Below, piece after piece: positions 33,273 through 42,102 of a DNA stretch of 64,000 bases; positions within the stretch are counted from its first letter, which is position 1, and each line of letters starts with the position of its first letter. The translations under genes were made by a program, and so were the position numbers. Source of the DNA: Streptomyces sp. WP-1 (GTDB lineage Bacteria; Actinomycetota; Actinomycetes; Streptomycetales; Streptomycetaceae); NCBI RefSeq assembly GCF_030450125.1, contig NZ_CP123923.1, positions 3,224,001 to 3,288,000 on the forward strand, in the 5' to 3' direction. The notes beneath the pieces are model-generated. The model had not been told where the DNA came from and made no database searches. It saw nothing but the letters and a program-made list of their open reading frames with translations.

Positions 33273-33992
33273 TCAGCCAAAGGCGGGCATCACAGCGGGG
33301 GCCGCGAGGATCCTGGCGCGCTGCATCCGGGTCAGGTGGACGACGACCACGACGGCGAGGATCGCGGCCGCGGCGTCCAGCGCGTCGGAGAACAGCATCA
33401 GCCGCGCGGCGTCGGCGAGTTGGTCGGCGCCGTGGGCGGCGTCGTACTGCCGGGAGGCGGTCCGGCCCACGAGAAGGGTGAGGACCCACAGCGTCCACCA
33501 GGCGTTGACCGGGGTGGTCCGCACCCGGGTGCCCGGCGGGACGCTGGCCGTCCAGACGTCCACGACGACCCGGCGCGGCAGCCACAGATTGCCGATCGGC
33601 ACGAACCAGCCCCCGATGGCCCAGCCGCGCTTCATGCGGTGCCCGTGCGGTTCGAACACCTCGGCGTTCACCCGCACCCGCCACAGCCAGCACAGGTAGA
33701 CGGCGACCGTGGCCACCAGGGTGAACCCCTGGGTGACGCTCGCCGCGTTGTAGAGCGTGTCGGCGCGGTGGGCCCGGTGGACCAGGCTCGCGTCGACGCC
33801 GCCGTGGAGCAGGTCCTGGGCGACGCTCGCCTGCATCTGGTCCGCGAAGCAGGCGAACAGGTCGGCGGCGACGACCAGCCCCAGCAGGACGGCCGCGGCC
33901 AGGCCGAGCCCGGCGGGCGAGCGCGGCCGGGCGCCGGGCGGAGGCGCCAGGGGCGGCGCGGGCTGGGGCGGGACGGGCATGGGCGTGGCCAC
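33273..33992 (-). CDS. DUF4328-type membrane protein
   Basis: 239 residues from GTG 33992, preceded by a GGGGGAA ribosome site; an ATG at 34049 would extend it. A Pro-rich cytoplasmic N-terminus of about 30 residues leads to four or more membrane segments. The family core is visible: VYLCWLWRVRVNAEVF, RGWAIGGWFVPIGNLWLPRRVVVDVW and VNAWWTLWVL. DUF4328 proteins are common in actinobacteria and of unknown function. Confidence 0.85.
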   Translation of the reverse strand: MATPMPVPPQPAPPLAPPPGARPRSPAGLGLAAAVLLGLVVAADLFACFADQMQASVAQDLLHGGVDASLVHRAHRADTLYNAASVTQGFTLVATVAVYLCWLWRVRVNAEVFEPHGHRMKRGWAIGGWFVPIGNLWLPRRVVVDVWTASVPPGTRVRTTPVNAWWTLWVLTLLVGRTASRQYDAAHGADQLADAARLMLFSDALDAAAAILAVVVVVHLTRMQRARILAAPAVMPAFG

Positions 33993-34172
33993 GGTGTGGA
34001 TTCCCCCGGGGTGAGAAACGGCGACCGGCGGGCCGTGTACGACATGCACACGCCCGCCGGAAATATGAACACCGGAAGATACGTCCGAAGATCACCCCGC
34101 GTCCACAGGGTTCCCACAGCCTCGCCCGCTCCGGGCGCCCCGGCCCCGCCGTCACCGGCGCCCCTCGGCCCG

Positions 34173-34234
34173 GCCGGTCCACCAGGATCGATCCAGCCGG
34201 TCCGCCGGGGATCAGCCCAGCCGGTCCGCCAGGG
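34173..34234. repeat. degenerate 23-24 base repeat at the 3' end of the hexosaminidase gene
   Basis: Units at 34173, 34196 and 34220 each begin GCCGGTCC(A/G)CC. The third is partly inside the coding end (LADRLG) of the GH20 gene and the other two lie beyond its stop, as if the gene end had been duplicated. Confidence 0.6.
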
Positions 34235-35831
34235 ACGTGAAGTCCGTCCAGGACAGCGCGGGCGTGCCCGGGTCCCACAGCTTCTGGACGGTGGCCCGCA
34301 GCGGCATCCGGATGCCGGCCGCGACCTGCTCCGGCGTCTGCGCGCCGGGGAGGTCGCCCCACACCGCGAAGACGCCGCCGAGGATCTGATCGTCGTACCG
34401 CGCCGGGACGGCGGTGGTGCCGCGCACCACCCGCGGGTTCCACTGCTCGTAGATCCGCCGGCCGGTCGGGTAGACGAAGGTCTGCGGCTGGCCGAGCACG
34501 TAGTAGAGGAACTCGTCGTTGTAGTTGACGAGTTCGCGGCCGGCGCTCAGATACTCCTGCGGCTGCCGGGCGCCGATCTCCTTGCCGGTCCAGTAGGCGA
34601 CCTGGAGATCGTCCGCGGGCCGCACGGCGGTGGCGCTGCGGTAGAAGCCGTCGTTCCAGGCGCGCATGGTCCTGCCGTGGGCGCGGACGGTGGCGGCGCG
34701 GTCGTCCAGCCACTGGGTGGTGAGGTCGGCGACATTGCCGTTCGCGCCGAACTTCTGCCGGGCGGCCGCGGCCAGCTGCGGATAGGCGGTCTGGGGGTTG
34801 CGCGCCATCAGCGCCTGGTACTCGTCGCCGCCGAGGTTCCACCGGCCGCCGGTGAACAGCCCCGCGTACTCGTTCAGCAGGTCGTCGATCAGCTGGGCGG
34901 AGCCGGGCTCGGAGATGTCGATCGCGCCCTTGGTCACCACGCCGTTGCCGTTGCGCAGTTCGAGATCGGGATGGGCGGCGAGGACCGCGCCGAGGTGTCC
35001 GGGCGAGTCGATCTCCGGTACGACGGTGATGTGCCGGCTGTCCGCCAGCGCCACGATCCGTTTGACCTGCGCCTTGGTGAGATGGTCCGGGGAGACGATC
35101 TCCGGGTGGGTGCTGGACTCGATCCGGAAGGCCTGGTCGTCGGAGAAGTGCAGCCCCAGCTCGTTGTACTTCAGGTCCCCCAGCTCCCGTATCCGGTCCT
35201 CTATCCAGGACTCGGAGTACGGCTTGCGCGCGATGTCCAGCATGAAGCCGCGCACCGGCTTGGCCGGCTCGTCGCGCACGACGCCCTCCGGCGCCGTACC
35301 GCCCCCGTGCACCTCCTGCTTCAGGGTCCGGGTGCCGTAGAAGACCCCCGCCCGGCCCGGCCCGCTGATGTCGACCCGGCCGCCCCGGACGGTCATGGTG
35401 TACGACTCCTGGCCGCCGCCCCCGCCGCCGAGGGACAGCCGCAGGTCGCCCGCCCTGGTGTCGTTCTTCCGGCCCGCGTAGCTCATCCCCAGCTCGCCGG
35501 CTATCAGCCTGCCCTCGTCGGCGAGGCCCGCGTCGCCGATCACCACGCGGTCGCCCGGCCGCGGACGCCAGCCGGGCCCGCGCGCCGGGGTGTGGGAGCG
35601 GACCGCCGGGATCGTCCGCGGCGCCGTGGACATCGGGTACGACCGGGTGGGCGAGGGACTCGTCTCGGCGACGGTCGCCTGCCCGGCGGAGCCCTGGTCG
35701 CCGCCACCGCCCGAGGCGGCCCACACCCCGATCCCCGTACCGAGGGCCACGGTCCCCGCCACCGCGGCGGCCACCGCCGTCCGCTTCCGCTTCACCTGTT
35801 GCGCCGACGCATGGCGCCTGTGCTGGGTCAC
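34212..35831 (-). CDS. secreted beta-N-acetylhexosaminidase (GH20)
   Basis: 539 residues from GTG 35831 (MTQHRRHASAQQ). A basic start and the hydrophobic TAVAAAVAGTVALGTGIGVWA form a signal peptide or anchor. The GH20b domain comes first (about 90-200), then the catalytic barrel with FMLDIARKPYSESWIEDRIRELG, LHFSDDQAFRIES, VVPEIDSPGHLGAVLAAHP and the catalytic Asp-Glu pair in WNLGGDEYQAL. It removes terminal GlcNAc/GalNAc from chitin, wall or glycan fragments outside the cell. Confidence 0.92.
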   Translation of the reverse strand: MTQHRRHASAQQVKRKRTAVAAAVAGTVALGTGIGVWAASGGGGDQGSAGQATVAETSPSPTRSYPMSTAPRTIPAVRSHTPARGPGWRPRPGDRVVIGDAGLADEGRLIAGELGMSYAGRKNDTRAGDLRLSLGGGGGGQESYTMTVRGGRVDISGPGRAGVFYGTRTLKQEVHGGGTAPEGVVRDEPAKPVRGFMLDIARKPYSESWIEDRIRELGDLKYNELGLHFSDDQAFRIESSTHPEIVSPDHLTKAQVKRIVALADSRHITVVPEIDSPGHLGAVLAAHPDLELRNGNGVVTKGAIDISEPGSAQLIDDLLNEYAGLFTGGRWNLGGDEYQALMARNPQTAYPQLAAAARQKFGANGNVADLTTQWLDDRAATVRAHGRTMRAWNDGFYRSATAVRPADDLQVAYWTGKEIGARQPQEYLSAGRELVNYNDEFLYYVLGQPQTFVYPTGRRIYEQWNPRVVRGTTAVPARYDDQILGGVFAVWGDLPGAQTPEQVAAGIRMPLRATVQKLWDPGTPALSWTDFTSLADRLG

Positions 35832-35988
35832 GCGCCCAACGTAAGGCTCCTCGCCGCTCGAACGGTCACCCGAGCGTTCGCAAACTCTCCCGTCCGGGTG
35901 AATTTCAGGCATCGGACGGACACAGAGTTACCACTCTCGATAACCTGACGACACACCTTTCACAGCACTCCCCTGCCACACACGATCT

Positions 35989-36537
35989 GTGACGCGAGGA
36001 CCCACGCTGCCCGCCCACCAGCCCCCACATCTGCCCCGGCCCCTCGACGCCTTCAACGCGGCGTGTGCCACCGAGGTCCGGGCCCTCCTCCTGCGCTGCC
36101 TGCACAGCCCCCGCTGGTCCCATCGCGTCGCGGCCCACCGCCCCTACCCCGACCTGGACGCCCTCCTGGCCGCGGCGGACGAGGCGGCGTACGACCTGTC
36201 CCCCGCCGACATCTCCGAGGCCCTCTCCCACGAGTCCCTGCCGGAGCTGCCACAGGACACGTACTCGGCCGCGCACATGGCGCTGGACGCGGCACACGCG
36301 GCGTACGAGGCACGATTCGGACACGTGTTCGTCATCTATCTGGGGGACACGGCGCCGAGCGAGACCGCCGACCGCATCCTGGAAGCCATCCGGTCACGAT
36401 CGGCGAACGATCCCGACGAGGAGCGCGCGACGGCCGCGGACGAACTCCGCCGCCTGGCAAGGGGCCGACTGGGCACGTGTCTGCGGGGCGCGGGGACCTG
36501 CGCGACCAGCCCGAACGCACCCGCACCCGGCCGATAA
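35989..36537 (+). CDS. UraD-like protein (OHCU decarboxylase fold), active site altered
   Basis: 182 residues from GTG 35989. The overall pattern follows 2-oxo-4-hydroxy-4-carboxy-5-ureidoimidazoline decarboxylase: FNAACATEVRALLLRCLHSPRWSHRVAAHRPY, HMALDAAHAAYEARFGHVFVIY, ILEAIRSRSANDPDEERATAADELRRLARGRL. The HPxIG loop of UraD with its catalytic His is replaced by ALSHESLPELPQD, so activity is doubtful. No other ureide genes are close. It lies just before the sdh operon on the same strand, 190 bases away. Confidence 0.8.
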   Translation: MTRGPTLPAHQPPHLPRPLDAFNAACATEVRALLLRCLHSPRWSHRVAAHRPYPDLDALLAAADEAAYDLSPADISEALSHESLPELPQDTYSAAHMALDAAHAAYEARFGHVFVIYLGDTAPSETADRILEAIRSRSANDPDEERATAADELRRLARGRLGTCLRGAGTCATSPNAPAPGR

Positions 36538-36729
36538 CGGGACGGACCGCCCCCGGATCCGCCCCCCGCTAGCCCAACCGCGTGCCAGTTTGATCACACA
36601 GGTAGGCCCCCCGTAAGCCTCGCCCCGCCACACGGATACCATGCTGGGGGCCGGTGGACCGTACCCGGCCGGGCCCGACCGACAGTGAAGCCGGCGCGGC
36701 CCTAATCCCCGCTCCCGGAGGGTTCTTCC

Positions 36730-37110
36730 GTGCCGGCTGGAACGCTGTACCGCGGCCGGGAAGGAATGTGGTCCTGGGTGGCTCACCGAGTCACCGGCGT
36801 CCTCATTTTCTTCTTCCTGTTCGTTCACGTGCTCGACACCGCTCTCGTGCGTGTCTCCCCCGAGGCCTACGACAAGGTCGTGGCCACGTACAAGACGCCG
36901 ATCGTCGCGCTGCTGGAATACGGCCTCGTCGCCGCAATCCTCTTCCACGCGCTCAACGGTCTGCGCGTCATCGCCGTCGACTTCTGGTCGAAGGGCCCGC
37001 GCTACCAGAAGCAGATGTTCTGGACCGTGATGGGTGTCTGGATCGTGCTCATGCTCGGCGCGATCTACCCCGTGCTCGGCCACGCCGCTCGTGTTCTGTT
37101 CGGGAGCTGA
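36730..37110 (+). CDS. sdhC: succinate dehydrogenase cytochrome b556 subunit
   Basis: 126 residues from GTG 36730, with GGAGG nine bases upstream. Three membrane helices; the SdhC motif WSWVAHRVTGVLIFFFLFVHVLDT includes the Ser/Arg quinone-site residues, and HALNGLRVI holds the haem-ligand His candidate. First gene of sdhCDAB. With SdhD it anchors the dehydrogenase and passes electrons to (mena)quinone. Confidence 0.96.
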   Translation: MPAGTLYRGREGMWSWVAHRVTGVLIFFFLFVHVLDTALVRVSPEAYDKVVATYKTPIVALLEYGLVAAILFHALNGLRVIAVDFWSKGPRYQKQMFWTVMGVWIVLMLGAIYPVLGHAARVLFGS

Positions 37111-37115
37111 CGCCG

Positions 37116-37598
37116 ATGTCTACCACTGAGACCACCGCCTCCGGGGTCGGCCCCGTCGAGGGTGCCGCCGTCTACAACGTGGACAACCCGGCCCCGCTGA
37201 TCGAGGCGCCGCGCAAGCGGACCAAGAAGACCCCGAAGTCCACCCGCGGCAACTTCGAGCTGGCGGCGTGGCTGTTCATGCGCCTGTCCGGCATCGTGCT
37301 GGTCGTCCTCGTCATCGGCCACCTGGTCATCCAGCTGGTCCTGGACGGCGGCGTCTCCAAGGTCGGCTTCGCCTTCGTCGCCGGCCGCTGGGCCTCCCCC
37401 TGGTGGCAGATCTGGGACCTGGCCATGCTGTGGCTCGCGATGCTGCACGGCGCCAACGGCCTGCGCACGGTCATCAACGACTACGCCGAGCGGGCCGCGT
37501 CCCGCATGTGGCTGAAGGCCCTGCTGTACACCGCCACGGTGTGGACCATCCTGCTGGGCACGCTGGTGATCTTCACCTTCGACCCGAACATCCGCTAG
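37116..37598 (+). CDS. sdhD: succinate dehydrogenase hydrophobic membrane anchor subunit
   Basis: 160 residues, beginning five bases after the sdhC stop. A hydrophilic N-terminus of about 50 residues rich in Lys precedes three helices: LSGIVLVVLVIGHLVIQLVL (with His, likely haem ligand), the MLWLAMLHGANGLRTVIND helix and WTILLGTLVIFTF. The LHGANGLR segment mirrors SdhC. Forms the membrane anchor dimer with SdhC. Confidence 0.95.
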   Translation: MSTTETTASGVGPVEGAAVYNVDNPAPLIEAPRKRTKKTPKSTRGNFELAAWLFMRLSGIVLVVLVIGHLVIQLVLDGGVSKVGFAFVAGRWASPWWQIWDLAMLWLAMLHGANGLRTVINDYAERAASRMWLKALLYTATVWTILLGTLVIFTFDPNIR

Positions 37599-37617
37599 GC
37601 ACGGGGCTGCGAGAATC

Positions 37618-39372
37618 ATGAAGATCCACAAGTACGACACCGTCATCGTCGGCGCCGGTGGCGCGGGCATGCGTGCCGCCATCGAGGCGACGAAGCGCAG
37701 CCGCACCGCGGTCCTGACCAAGCTCTACCCCACCCGCTCCCACACGGGCGCCGCGCAGGGCGGTATGGCCGCCGCGCTCGCCAACGTGGAGGAGGACAAC
37801 TGGGAGTGGCACACCTTCGACACGATCAAGGGCGGCGACTACCTGGTCGACCAGGACGCCGCCGAGATCCTGGCGAAGGAGGCCATCGACGCGGTCCTCG
37901 ACCTGGAGAAGATGGGCCTGCCGTTCAACCGGACGCCCAAGGGTGAGATCGACCAGCGCCGCTTCGGCGGTCACTCCCGCAACCACGGCGAGGCCCCGGT
38001 CCGCCGTGCCTGCTACGCGGCCGACCGCACCGGTCACATGATCCTCCAGACGCTGTACCAGAACTGCGTCAAGGAGGGCGTGGAGTTCTTCAACGAGTTC
38101 TACGTCCTGGACCAGCTGATCACCGAGGTCGACGGCGTCAAGAAGTCCGCCGGTGTGGTGGCCTACGAGCTGGCGACCGGCGAGATCCACGTCTTCCAGG
38201 CGAAGTCGGTCATCTACGCGTCCGGCGGCACCGGCAAGTTCTTCAAGGTGACCTCCAACGCGCACACCCTCACCGGTGACGGCCAGGCCGCCTGCTACCG
38301 CCGGGGTCTGCCGCTGGAGGACATGGAGTTCTTCCAGTTCCACCCGACCGGCATCTGGCGCATGGGCATCCTGCTCACCGAGGGCGCCCGCGGCGAGGGC
38401 GGCATCCTGCGCAACAAGGACGGCGAGCGCTTCATGGAGAAGTACGCTCCCGTCATGAAGGACCTGGCGTCCCGTGACGTCGTGTCCCGCTCCATCTACA
38501 CGGAGATCCGCGAGGGCCGCGGCTGCGGTCCCGAGGGCGACCACGTGTACCTGGACCTCACCCACCTGCCGCCGGAGCAGCTGGACGCCAAGCTCCCGGA
38601 CATCACCGAGTTCGCGCGCACCTACCTCGGTATCGAGCCGTACACGGACCCGATCCCGATCCAGCCGACCGCGCACTACGCGATGGGCGGCATCCCGACC
38701 AACGTCGAGGGTGAGGTCCTGGCGGACAACACCACCGTCGTGCCGGGTCTGTACGCGGCCGGCGAGGTCGCCTGCGTGTCGGTGCACGGCGCCAACCGCC
38801 TGGGCACCAACTCGCTGCTCGACATCAACGTCTTCGGGCGCCGCGCGGGCATCGCCGCCGCCGAGTACTCCCACACGGCCGACTTCGTCGCGCTGCCGGA
38901 GAACCCGGAGTCCCTGGTCGTCGAGCAGATCGAGCGGCTGCGCAACTCCACCGGCAACGAGCGGGTGGCCACGCTGCGCCGCGAGCTGCAGGAGACCATG
39001 GACGCCAACGTCATGGTGTTCCGCACCGAGCAGACGATCAAGACGGCGGTCGAGAAGATCGCCGAGCTGCGCGAGCGCTACAAGAACGTGTCCATCCAGG
39101 ACAAGGGCAAGCGGTTCAACACGGACCTGCTGGAGGCCATCGAGCTGGGCAACCTGCTCGACCTGGCCGAGGTCATGGCCACGTCGGCCCTGGCCCGCAA
39201 GGAGTCCCGCGGCGGTCACTACCGCGAGGACTACCCGAACCGCGACGACGTCAACTTCATGCGCCACACCATGGCGTACCGCGAGGTGGGCGACGACGGC
39301 ACCGAGTCCATCCGTCTCGACTACAAGCCGGTCGTCCAGACCCGCTACCAGCCGATGGAGCGTAAGTACTGA
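37618..39372 (+). CDS. sdhA: succinate dehydrogenase flavoprotein subunit
   Basis: 584 residues. Oxidises succinate to fumarate with covalently bound FAD. VIVGAGGAGMRAAIEA is the FAD fold; the His in RSHTGAAQGGMAAAL carries the flavin; HPTGIW and GGIPTNVEGEV border the dicarboxylate site and NRLGTNSLLDINVFGRRAG is the C-terminal signature. Its stop overlaps the sdhB start (TGATG). Confidence 0.98.
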   Translation: MKIHKYDTVIVGAGGAGMRAAIEATKRSRTAVLTKLYPTRSHTGAAQGGMAAALANVEEDNWEWHTFDTIKGGDYLVDQDAAEILAKEAIDAVLDLEKMGLPFNRTPKGEIDQRRFGGHSRNHGEAPVRRACYAADRTGHMILQTLYQNCVKEGVEFFNEFYVLDQLITEVDGVKKSAGVVAYELATGEIHVFQAKSVIYASGGTGKFFKVTSNAHTLTGDGQAACYRRGLPLEDMEFFQFHPTGIWRMGILLTEGARGEGGILRNKDGERFMEKYAPVMKDLASRDVVSRSIYTEIREGRGCGPEGDHVYLDLTHLPPEQLDAKLPDITEFARTYLGIEPYTDPIPIQPTAHYAMGGIPTNVEGEVLADNTTVVPGLYAAGEVACVSVHGANRLGTNSLLDINVFGRRAGIAAAEYSHTADFVALPENPESLVVEQIERLRNSTGNERVATLRRELQETMDANVMVFRTEQTIKTAVEKIAELRERYKNVSIQDKGKRFNTDLLEAIELGNLLDLAEVMATSALARKESRGGHYREDYPNRDDVNFMRHTMAYREVGDDGTESIRLDYKPVVQTRYQPMERKY

Positions 39373-40151
39373 TGGCTACCCCTGTTCTGGACAAGGCGGA
39401 CGCGGCCGGCCAGCCCGAGCCCGGCTTCGCCGACTCCCCCTACATCACGGTCACCTTCCGGATCCGCCGGTTCAACCCGGAGGTCTCCGGGGAGGCCGTC
39501 TGGGAAGACTTCCAGCTGGAGATCGACCCGAAGGAGCGTGTCCTCGACGGTCTCCACAAGATCAAGTGGGACATCGACGGCACCCTCACGTTCCGCCGCT
39601 CCTGCGCGCACGGCATCTGCGGCTCGGACGCCATGCGGATCAACGGCAAGAACCGCCTTGCCTGCAAGACGCTGATCAAGGACATCAACCCCGAGAAGCC
39701 GATCACGGTCGAGCCCATCAAGGGCCTGACGGTCCTCAAGGACCTGGTCGTGGACATGGAGCCGTTCTTCCAGGCGTACCGGGACGTGATGCCGTTCCTG
39801 ATCACCAAGGAGACGAACGAGCCGACGCGCGAGCGTCTGCAGTCCGCCGAGGACCGGGCGCGCTTCGACGACACCACCAAGTGCATCCTGTGCGCCGCGT
39901 GCACGTCGTCCTGCCCGGTGTTCTGGAACGACGGCCAGTACTTCGGCCCGGCCGCGATCGTCAACGCCCACCGCTTCATCTTCGACTCGCGTGACGAGGC
40001 CGGGGAGCAGCGTCTGGAGGTGCTGAACGACCGTGACGGCGTGTGGCGCTGCCGTACGACCTTCAACTGCACCGACGCGTGCCCGCGTGGCATCGAGGTC
40101 ACCAAGGCGATCCAGGAAGTCAAGCGGGCGCTGATCACCCGCCGCTACTGA
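39372..40151 (+). CDS. sdhB: succinate dehydrogenase iron-sulfur subunit
   Basis: 259 residues. Plant-type [2Fe-2S] ligands lie in SCAHGICGSDAMRINGKNRLAC; the [4Fe-4S] and [3Fe-4S] clusters are bound by CILCAACTSSCPVF and CTDACPRGIEV with an outlying Cys in RTTFNC. Last gene of the operon, closed by the stem-loop at 40168-40210. Confidence 0.98.
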   Translation: MATPVLDKADAAGQPEPGFADSPYITVTFRIRRFNPEVSGEAVWEDFQLEIDPKERVLDGLHKIKWDIDGTLTFRRSCAHGICGSDAMRINGKNRLACKTLIKDINPEKPITVEPIKGLTVLKDLVVDMEPFFQAYRDVMPFLITKETNEPTRERLQSAEDRARFDDTTKCILCAACTSSCPVFWNDGQYFGPAAIVNAHRFIFDSRDEAGEQRLEVLNDRDGVWRCRTTFNCTDACPRGIEVTKAIQEVKRALITRRY

Positions 40152-40167
40152 CGCCACGCCTGGCACA

Positions 40168-40210
40168 ATACGAGGGCCGTTCCCCCCGTTCGGGGGAACG
40201 GCCCTCGTAT
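40168..40210 (+). terminator. terminator of sdhCDAB
   Basis: A perfect 19-bp stem (ATACGAGGGCCGTTCCCCC and its complement) with a 5-base loop, starting 17 bases after the sdhB stop. Downstream sequence is not T-rich. Confidence 0.92.
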
Positions 40211-40248
40211 CTTGTCCACGTCTTTCACGACTTACCGCGGGCACCAGC

Positions 40249-40761
40249 GTGACCGAGCAGAACCCGTACCAGAGCGGCGCCGGCGACTGGGGCCCCGGAC
40301 ATCCTCCCGGGCCGTCCGACACACCGCCGCCGGGGTACGGGTACCCGGGCGCGGGTGCGCCCGCGCAGGGGTACGGCCATCCGCAGCAGCCCCCGGGCAC
40401 GCTGCCGATGGGCGGCGCTCCCCTGATCTCCATCGGTGACATCACGGTGATGGGCGATCAGATCATCACGCCGGCGGGGCAGCTGCCGCTACGCGGTGCG
40501 GTGTGGAACGCGACGGACATGTCGCGCACCGAGGAGAAGATACCGGCGCACGCGATCGTCCTCACGGTCGTGTTCGCCCTCCTCCGCCTGCTCGGGCTGC
40601 TCTTCCTGCTGATGAAGGAGAAGCGGAGCACGGGCTACATCCAGGTCACCGTGACCAGCGGGGGGCGGCACCACCAGACGATGGTGCCGGCGCTCGGTCC
40701 GGAGACGTTCCCGGCGGTCATGGGGCAGATCAACTACGCCCGCTCACTGAGCAGCATGTGA
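40249..40761 (+). CDS. hypothetical membrane protein with Pro/Gly-rich N-terminus
   Basis: 170 residues from GTG 40249. Residues 1-60 are rich in Pro, Gly and Tyr (PGYGYPGAGAPAQGYGHP). A conserved module follows (ISIGDITVMGDQIITPAGQLPLRGAVWNATDMS), then a single membrane helix (IVLTVVFALLRLLGLLFLLM) and a beta-rich C-terminus (TGYIQVTVTSGGRHH). The same layout occurs in many Streptomyces proteins of unknown function. It follows the sdh terminator and may have its own promoter in the 38 bases after it. Confidence 0.82.
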   Translation: MTEQNPYQSGAGDWGPGHPPGPSDTPPPGYGYPGAGAPAQGYGHPQQPPGTLPMGGAPLISIGDITVMGDQIITPAGQLPLRGAVWNATDMSRTEEKIPAHAIVLTVVFALLRLLGLLFLLMKEKRSTGYIQVTVTSGGRHHQTMVPALGPETFPAVMGQINYARSLSSM

Positions 40762-40824
40762 CGCACGCGAGCCGACGGCCCGGCAATCACGGGATCCCGG
40801 CGGCCCGCGCTCTAATCTGACGAC

Positions 40825-41235
40825 ATGTCAGGCGAAGAGTCGTACGAACTGCTCGGGTTCGACAACGTACTGCTTCCCGTCGGGGACCTCGCGGAGGCCG
40901 TCGGGTTCTACGAGCGGGCCGGGTTCGGGGTGGGGTTCCGGTTCGACGAGGCCGGGATCGCGCTGCTCACGGCGGGCAAGGAGACGCCGGGTGTCCTGCT
41001 GCGGGTGGAGGAGGCGCTGGGCCATCGCAGTCCACCGTGGCCCTCGCCGCGGCTGTGGCTGGAGGTGCCGGACGCGCGGGCGGCGGCGCGGCGGCTCTCC
41101 GCCGTGGGCATCGAGCCGGTGGACGAGGTGTTCCAGACGGCGACCGGCTGGACGGTGGAGATCGCGGACCCCTGGGGCAATGTGCTCGGTCTGACGGACT
41201 ACACCCGGCGCCCGGAACTGGGGCGCCGAGGCTGA
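40825..41235 (+). CDS. VOC (glyoxalase/bleomycin-resistance-like) protein
   Basis: 136 residues. Two beta-alpha-beta-beta-beta modules: VLLPVGDLAEAVGFYERAGFGVGFRF and PRLWLEVPDARAAARRLSAVGIEP, ending in the typical TVEIADPWGNVLGLTDY. The C-terminal Glu of the metal site (VEIADPWGN) is present. Substrate unknown. It precedes a TetR gene on the same strand by 37 bases. Confidence 0.9.
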   Translation: MSGEESYELLGFDNVLLPVGDLAEAVGFYERAGFGVGFRFDEAGIALLTAGKETPGVLLRVEEALGHRSPPWPSPRLWLEVPDARAAARRLSAVGIEPVDEVFQTATGWTVEIADPWGNVLGLTDYTRRPELGRRG

Positions 41236-41272
41236 GCCGAGCGCCCGCACGGCACTCGTTAGGCTTCGTGGC

Positions 41273-42013
41273 GTGCCCGCGAAGAACGACGGTCCCGAGG
41301 CGGCCGGTACCCCCAGCAGCAAGTCCGAGCAGACCCGCGCGCTGATCCTGGAGACGGCCCTGCGGCTGTTCCGGGAGCGGGGGTACGACAAGACCACCAT
41401 GCGGGCGATCGCCCAGGAGGCGGGCGTCTCCGTCGGCAACGCGTACTACTACTTCGAGGGCAAGGAACACCTGATCCAGGGCTTCTACGACCGGATCGCG
41501 GCCGAGCACCGGCAGGCGGTCCGGGGAATCCTGGAGCGGGAGACGGACCTGGAGACGCGGCTCGCGGGCGTCCTCACCACCTGGCTGGACATCGCGCGGC
41601 CGTACCACGAGTTCGCGGTGCAGTTCTTCAAGAACGCGGCCGACCCGGACAGTCCGCTGAGCCCCTTCTCCCAGGAGAGCGAGCACGCGCGCGAGCAGGC
41701 GATCCAGGTGCACCGGGAGGTGCTGGCCGGCTCCAAGGCCAAGGTCCCGGCCGAACTCCAGGACGTACTGCCGGAGTTGATGTGGCTGTCCCAGATGGGC
41801 CTCATCATGTACTGGATCTTCGACCGCACCGAGAACCGCGACCGCAGCTACCGCCTGGCCCGCCGCGGCGCCCGCCTCACCACCCGCGGCGTCACCCTCT
41901 CCCGCTTCCGCGTCCTGCGCCCCCTGGTCCTGGAGGTCCACGAACTGTTCACGGACTTCCTGCCGGGAATGACGAGACTGCTGCCCGCTCCGGGACGAAA
42001 CCCGGCCGAGTGA
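41273..42013 (+). CDS. TetR-family transcriptional regulator
   Basis: 246 residues from GTG 41273. HTH: ALRLFRERGYDKTTMRAIAQEAGVSVGNAYYYFEGKEHLIQGFY. The ligand domain (about 85-220) is larger than average and aromatic-rich. It follows the VOC gene on the same strand and may form a unit with it; no palindromic operator was obvious in front of either gene. Confidence 0.93.
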   Translation: MPAKNDGPEAAGTPSSKSEQTRALILETALRLFRERGYDKTTMRAIAQEAGVSVGNAYYYFEGKEHLIQGFYDRIAAEHRQAVRGILERETDLETRLAGVLTTWLDIARPYHEFAVQFFKNAADPDSPLSPFSQESEHAREQAIQVHREVLAGSKAKVPAELQDVLPELMWLSQMGLIMYWIFDRTENRDRSYRLARRGARLTTRGVTLSRFRVLRPLVLEVHELFTDFLPGMTRLLPAPGRNPAE

Positions 42014-42102
42014 TCACTTTCGGGTGAAGGCGCGGGGAAGGACGCCCGGCCGTCGGCCTGCCCACCACGCTGTTCTCGATACCGGCCCTTGGGGGGCACC
42101 AG

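Noticed and set aside
32757..35948. Very long plus-strand open frame (1063 codons) across the hexosaminidase and DUF4328 region
   Set aside because: It is the antisense shadow of well supported minus-strand genes; composition is Arg/Gly/Val-rich and has no family motif.
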